A DNA stretch of 64,000 nt from Cognatilysobacter claricitrinus (GTDB taxonomy: Bacteria > Pseudomonadota > Gammaproteobacteria > Xanthomonadales > Xanthomonadaceae), in contig NZ_BAAFZV010000002.1 in assembly GCF_045866565.1 (NCBI RefSeq), forward strand, positions 930,001 through 994,000, read 5' to 3'. This document shows, in pieces, positions 62,615 through 64,000 of the stretch (positions within the stretch are counted from its first letter, which is position 1; each line of letters opens with the position of its first letter). The position numbers and the translations under genes are program-made. The notes beneath the pieces are model-generated. The model made no database searches. It saw only the letters and a list, made by a program, of their open reading frames with translations, and had not been told where the DNA came from.

Positions 62615-62620
62615 GGCGCT

Positions 62621-62659
62621 GAAACGAAACGGGCCCGACGCGTGGCGCGACGGGCCCGT
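62621..62659 (-). terminator. serS terminator
   Basis: ACGGGCCCG (62629-62637) pairs with CGGGCCCGT (62651-62659) across a 13-base loop; on the minus strand TTTCGTTTC follows. It lies 21 bp beyond the serS stop and just after the azoR stop. The same GGGCC...CCCGTTTCGTTT design ends bamB. Confidence 0.75.
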
Positions 62660-62680
62660 CGATGTCGCGACCGACGCAGA

Positions 62681-63961
62681 TCAGCGCAGGACGTCGACCC
62701 CGCCCATGTACGGACGCAGCGCCTCCGGCACGACGATGCTGCCGTCGGCCTGCTGATAGTTCTCCATCACCGCGATCATCGCGCGGCCGACGGCGACGCC
62801 GGAGCCGTTGAGCGTGTGCACCGGCTCCGGCTTGCCCGTCGCCGGGTTGCGCCAGCGCGCCTGCATGCGGCGCGCCTGGAAGGCATCGCAGTTCGAGCAG
62901 GACGAAATCTCGCGATACGTGTTCTGCGACGGCAGCCAGACCTCGAGGTCGTAGGTTTTCGACGCGGAGAAGCCCATGTCGCCCGTGCACAGCAGCATGC
63001 GGCGATACGGCAGGCCGAGACGCTCCAGCACGACTTCCGCCGCGCGCGTCATGCGCTCGTGTTCGACTTCGCTCTCAGCAGGACGCGCGATCGACACGAG
63101 TTCGACCTTCTCGAACTGGTGCTGGCGGATCATGCCGCGGGTGTCGCGGCCGTGGCTTCCGGCTTCCGCGCGGAAGCACATCGAATGCGCGGTCATGCGC
63201 ATCGGCAGCTGCGCGTCCTCGACGATCTCGTCGCGCACGATGTTGGTGAGCGGCACTTCCGACGTCGGGATCAAATAGCGCTTCGACTCGCCGACCGCCG
63301 TGGTGAACAGGTCGTCCTCGAACTTGGGCAACTGCCCGGTGCCGCGCATCGAATCGGCGTTGACGATGACCGGCACGTTGACTTCGAGATAGCCGTGCTC
63401 GCCGGTGTGCAGGTCGAGCATGAACTGGGCGAGCGCGCGATGCAGGCGCGCAAGACCGCCGCGCAGCACGGTGAAGCGGGCGCCCGAGAGCTTCGCGGCG
63501 GTGTCGCCATCGAGCCAGCCGTTGCGCGCGCCGAGTTCGACGTGGTCGAGGACGGCGAAATCGAACGTCCGCGGCGTGCCCCAGCGGGCCTGTTCCACGT
63601 TCGCGGTTTCGTCGCTGCCGGGCGGCACTGTTTCGTGCGGCAGATTCGGAATGCCCAGCGCGAGCGATTCCATTTCCTCGCGTATGGCTTCCAGGCGCGC
63701 CTCGCTCGCCTTCAGCTCGTCGGCGATGCCCGCCACTTCCGCCATCAGTGGCGCGACGTCCTCGCCCTTCGCTTTCGCCTGTCCGATCGCCTTGCTGCGC
63801 GTGTTGCGCAGGTTCTGCAGCTCCTGCGTGCGCGTCTGGATCTGCTTGCGCTCGGATTCGAGCGCCTCGAGCGCAGACGCGTCGAGCGCATAACCGCGCG
63901 TGGCGGCAAGGCGTTCGGCGACTTCGGCGGGGCGCTGGCGCAACAGGACCGGATCGAGCAT
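62681..63961 (-). CDS. serS: Seryl-tRNA synthetase
   Basis: Class II synthetase that charges tRNA-Ser. N-terminal coiled-coil arm (SERKQIQTRTQELQNLRNTR through EEMESLALGIPNLPH, about residues 30-110) that grips the long variable arm; motif 2 in MCFRAEAGSHGRDTRGMIRQ and FEKVELVSI, and motif 3 in NGSGVAVGRAMIAVMENYQQ. 426 residues. Its substrate tRNA-Ser(TGA) is encoded 2 kb downstream on the same strand, separated by azoR and the LysR gene. Confidence 0.97.
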   Translation of the reverse strand: MLDPVLLRQRPAEVAERLAATRGYALDASALEALESERKQIQTRTQELQNLRNTRSKAIGQAKAKGEDVAPLMAEVAGIADELKASEARLEAIREEMESLALGIPNLPHETVPPGSDETANVEQARWGTPRTFDFAVLDHVELGARNGWLDGDTAAKLSGARFTVLRGGLARLHRALAQFMLDLHTGEHGYLEVNVPVIVNADSMRGTGQLPKFEDDLFTTAVGESKRYLIPTSEVPLTNIVRDEIVEDAQLPMRMTAHSMCFRAEAGSHGRDTRGMIRQHQFEKVELVSIARPAESEVEHERMTRAAEVVLERLGLPYRRMLLCTGDMGFSASKTYDLEVWLPSQNTYREISSCSNCDAFQARRMQARWRNPATGKPEPVHTLNGSGVAVGRAMIAVMENYQQADGSIVVPEALRPYMGGVDVLR

Positions 63962-64000
63962 GGGAGCGTTCGTCGAGCGGGAAAGGCGGCATTATCACCG

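Overview
The window is a stretch of ordinary chromosome from a high-GC gammaproteobacterium, most probably a member of the Lysobacteraceae/Xanthomonadaceae (Lysobacter-like). This rests on very GC-rich third positions, on proteins that resemble xanthomonad forms (41-residue zinc-free L36, MoeB with an N-terminal rhodanese domain, FadN-type fatty-acid oxidation protein, transmembrane repetitive protein) and on gene orders such as ndk-rlmN-pilW-rodZ, yfgM-bamB-der, cmk-rpsA-ihfB-lapB and divergent rluC/rne. I see no phage, insertion sequence, CRISPR array or clear genomic island.

Layout. 1-7.4 kb: the end of a cytochrome c maturation gene (ccmI), the divergent pair ppsA/ppsR (PEP synthase and its regulatory kinase), a DUF1249 gene, tRNA-Ala and tRNA-Glu, a small membrane protein, orn, a DUF2721 gene and tadA. 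7.4-19.4 kb: a long leftward series covering purine synthesis (guaB, guaA), one-carbon metabolism (folD), moeB, ribosome assembly (der), outer-membrane assembly (bamB, yfgM), cell shape (rodZ), type IV pili (pilW), rlmN and ndk. 19.5-23.9 kb: a rightward fatty-acid beta-oxidation operon headed by its own PsrA-like TetR repressor, with an operator lying on the promoter. 24-33.4 kb: leftward cmk, rpsA, ihfB, lapB and three polysaccharide genes (WecA/WbpL-like transferase, WbpM/CapD-like dehydratase, galU), plus an amine/amino-acid oxidase.

33.5-38 kb: rpmJ with a strong promoter, a small secreted protein, the agmatine-to-putrescine operon aguA-aguB with a GNAT acetyltransferase, and a TraB-family membrane protein. 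38-46 kb: a leftward three-gene RND efflux operon (adaptor plus two different pumps, MdtABC-like layout) with an unusually large first pump. 46.2-50.9 kb: two small c-type cytochromes, a non-coding gap rich in inverted repeats, a low-complexity transmembrane protein, nfuA, phhB and a TonB-like lipoprotein. 50.9-60.6 kb: divergent rluC and rne with a long structured rne leader, a GacA/UvrY-like response regulator, a DUF4097 protein, an anti-sigma/ECF sigma pair and a GGDEF-EAL protein. 60.7-64 kb: tRNA-Ser, a LysR regulator divergent from azoR, and serS.

Most genes are housekeeping. The parts most worth a second look are the self-regulated fad operon, the terminator-like palindrome in front of ndk, the oversized and asymmetric RND pump pair, the rne leader, the six-tract G-rich repeat between rne and the response regulator, the rne/GacA-like/GGDEF-EAL neighbourhood, and the gene-free 47.1-47.6 kb gap with its CACGTG palindromes. 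No complete undescribed system was recognised.
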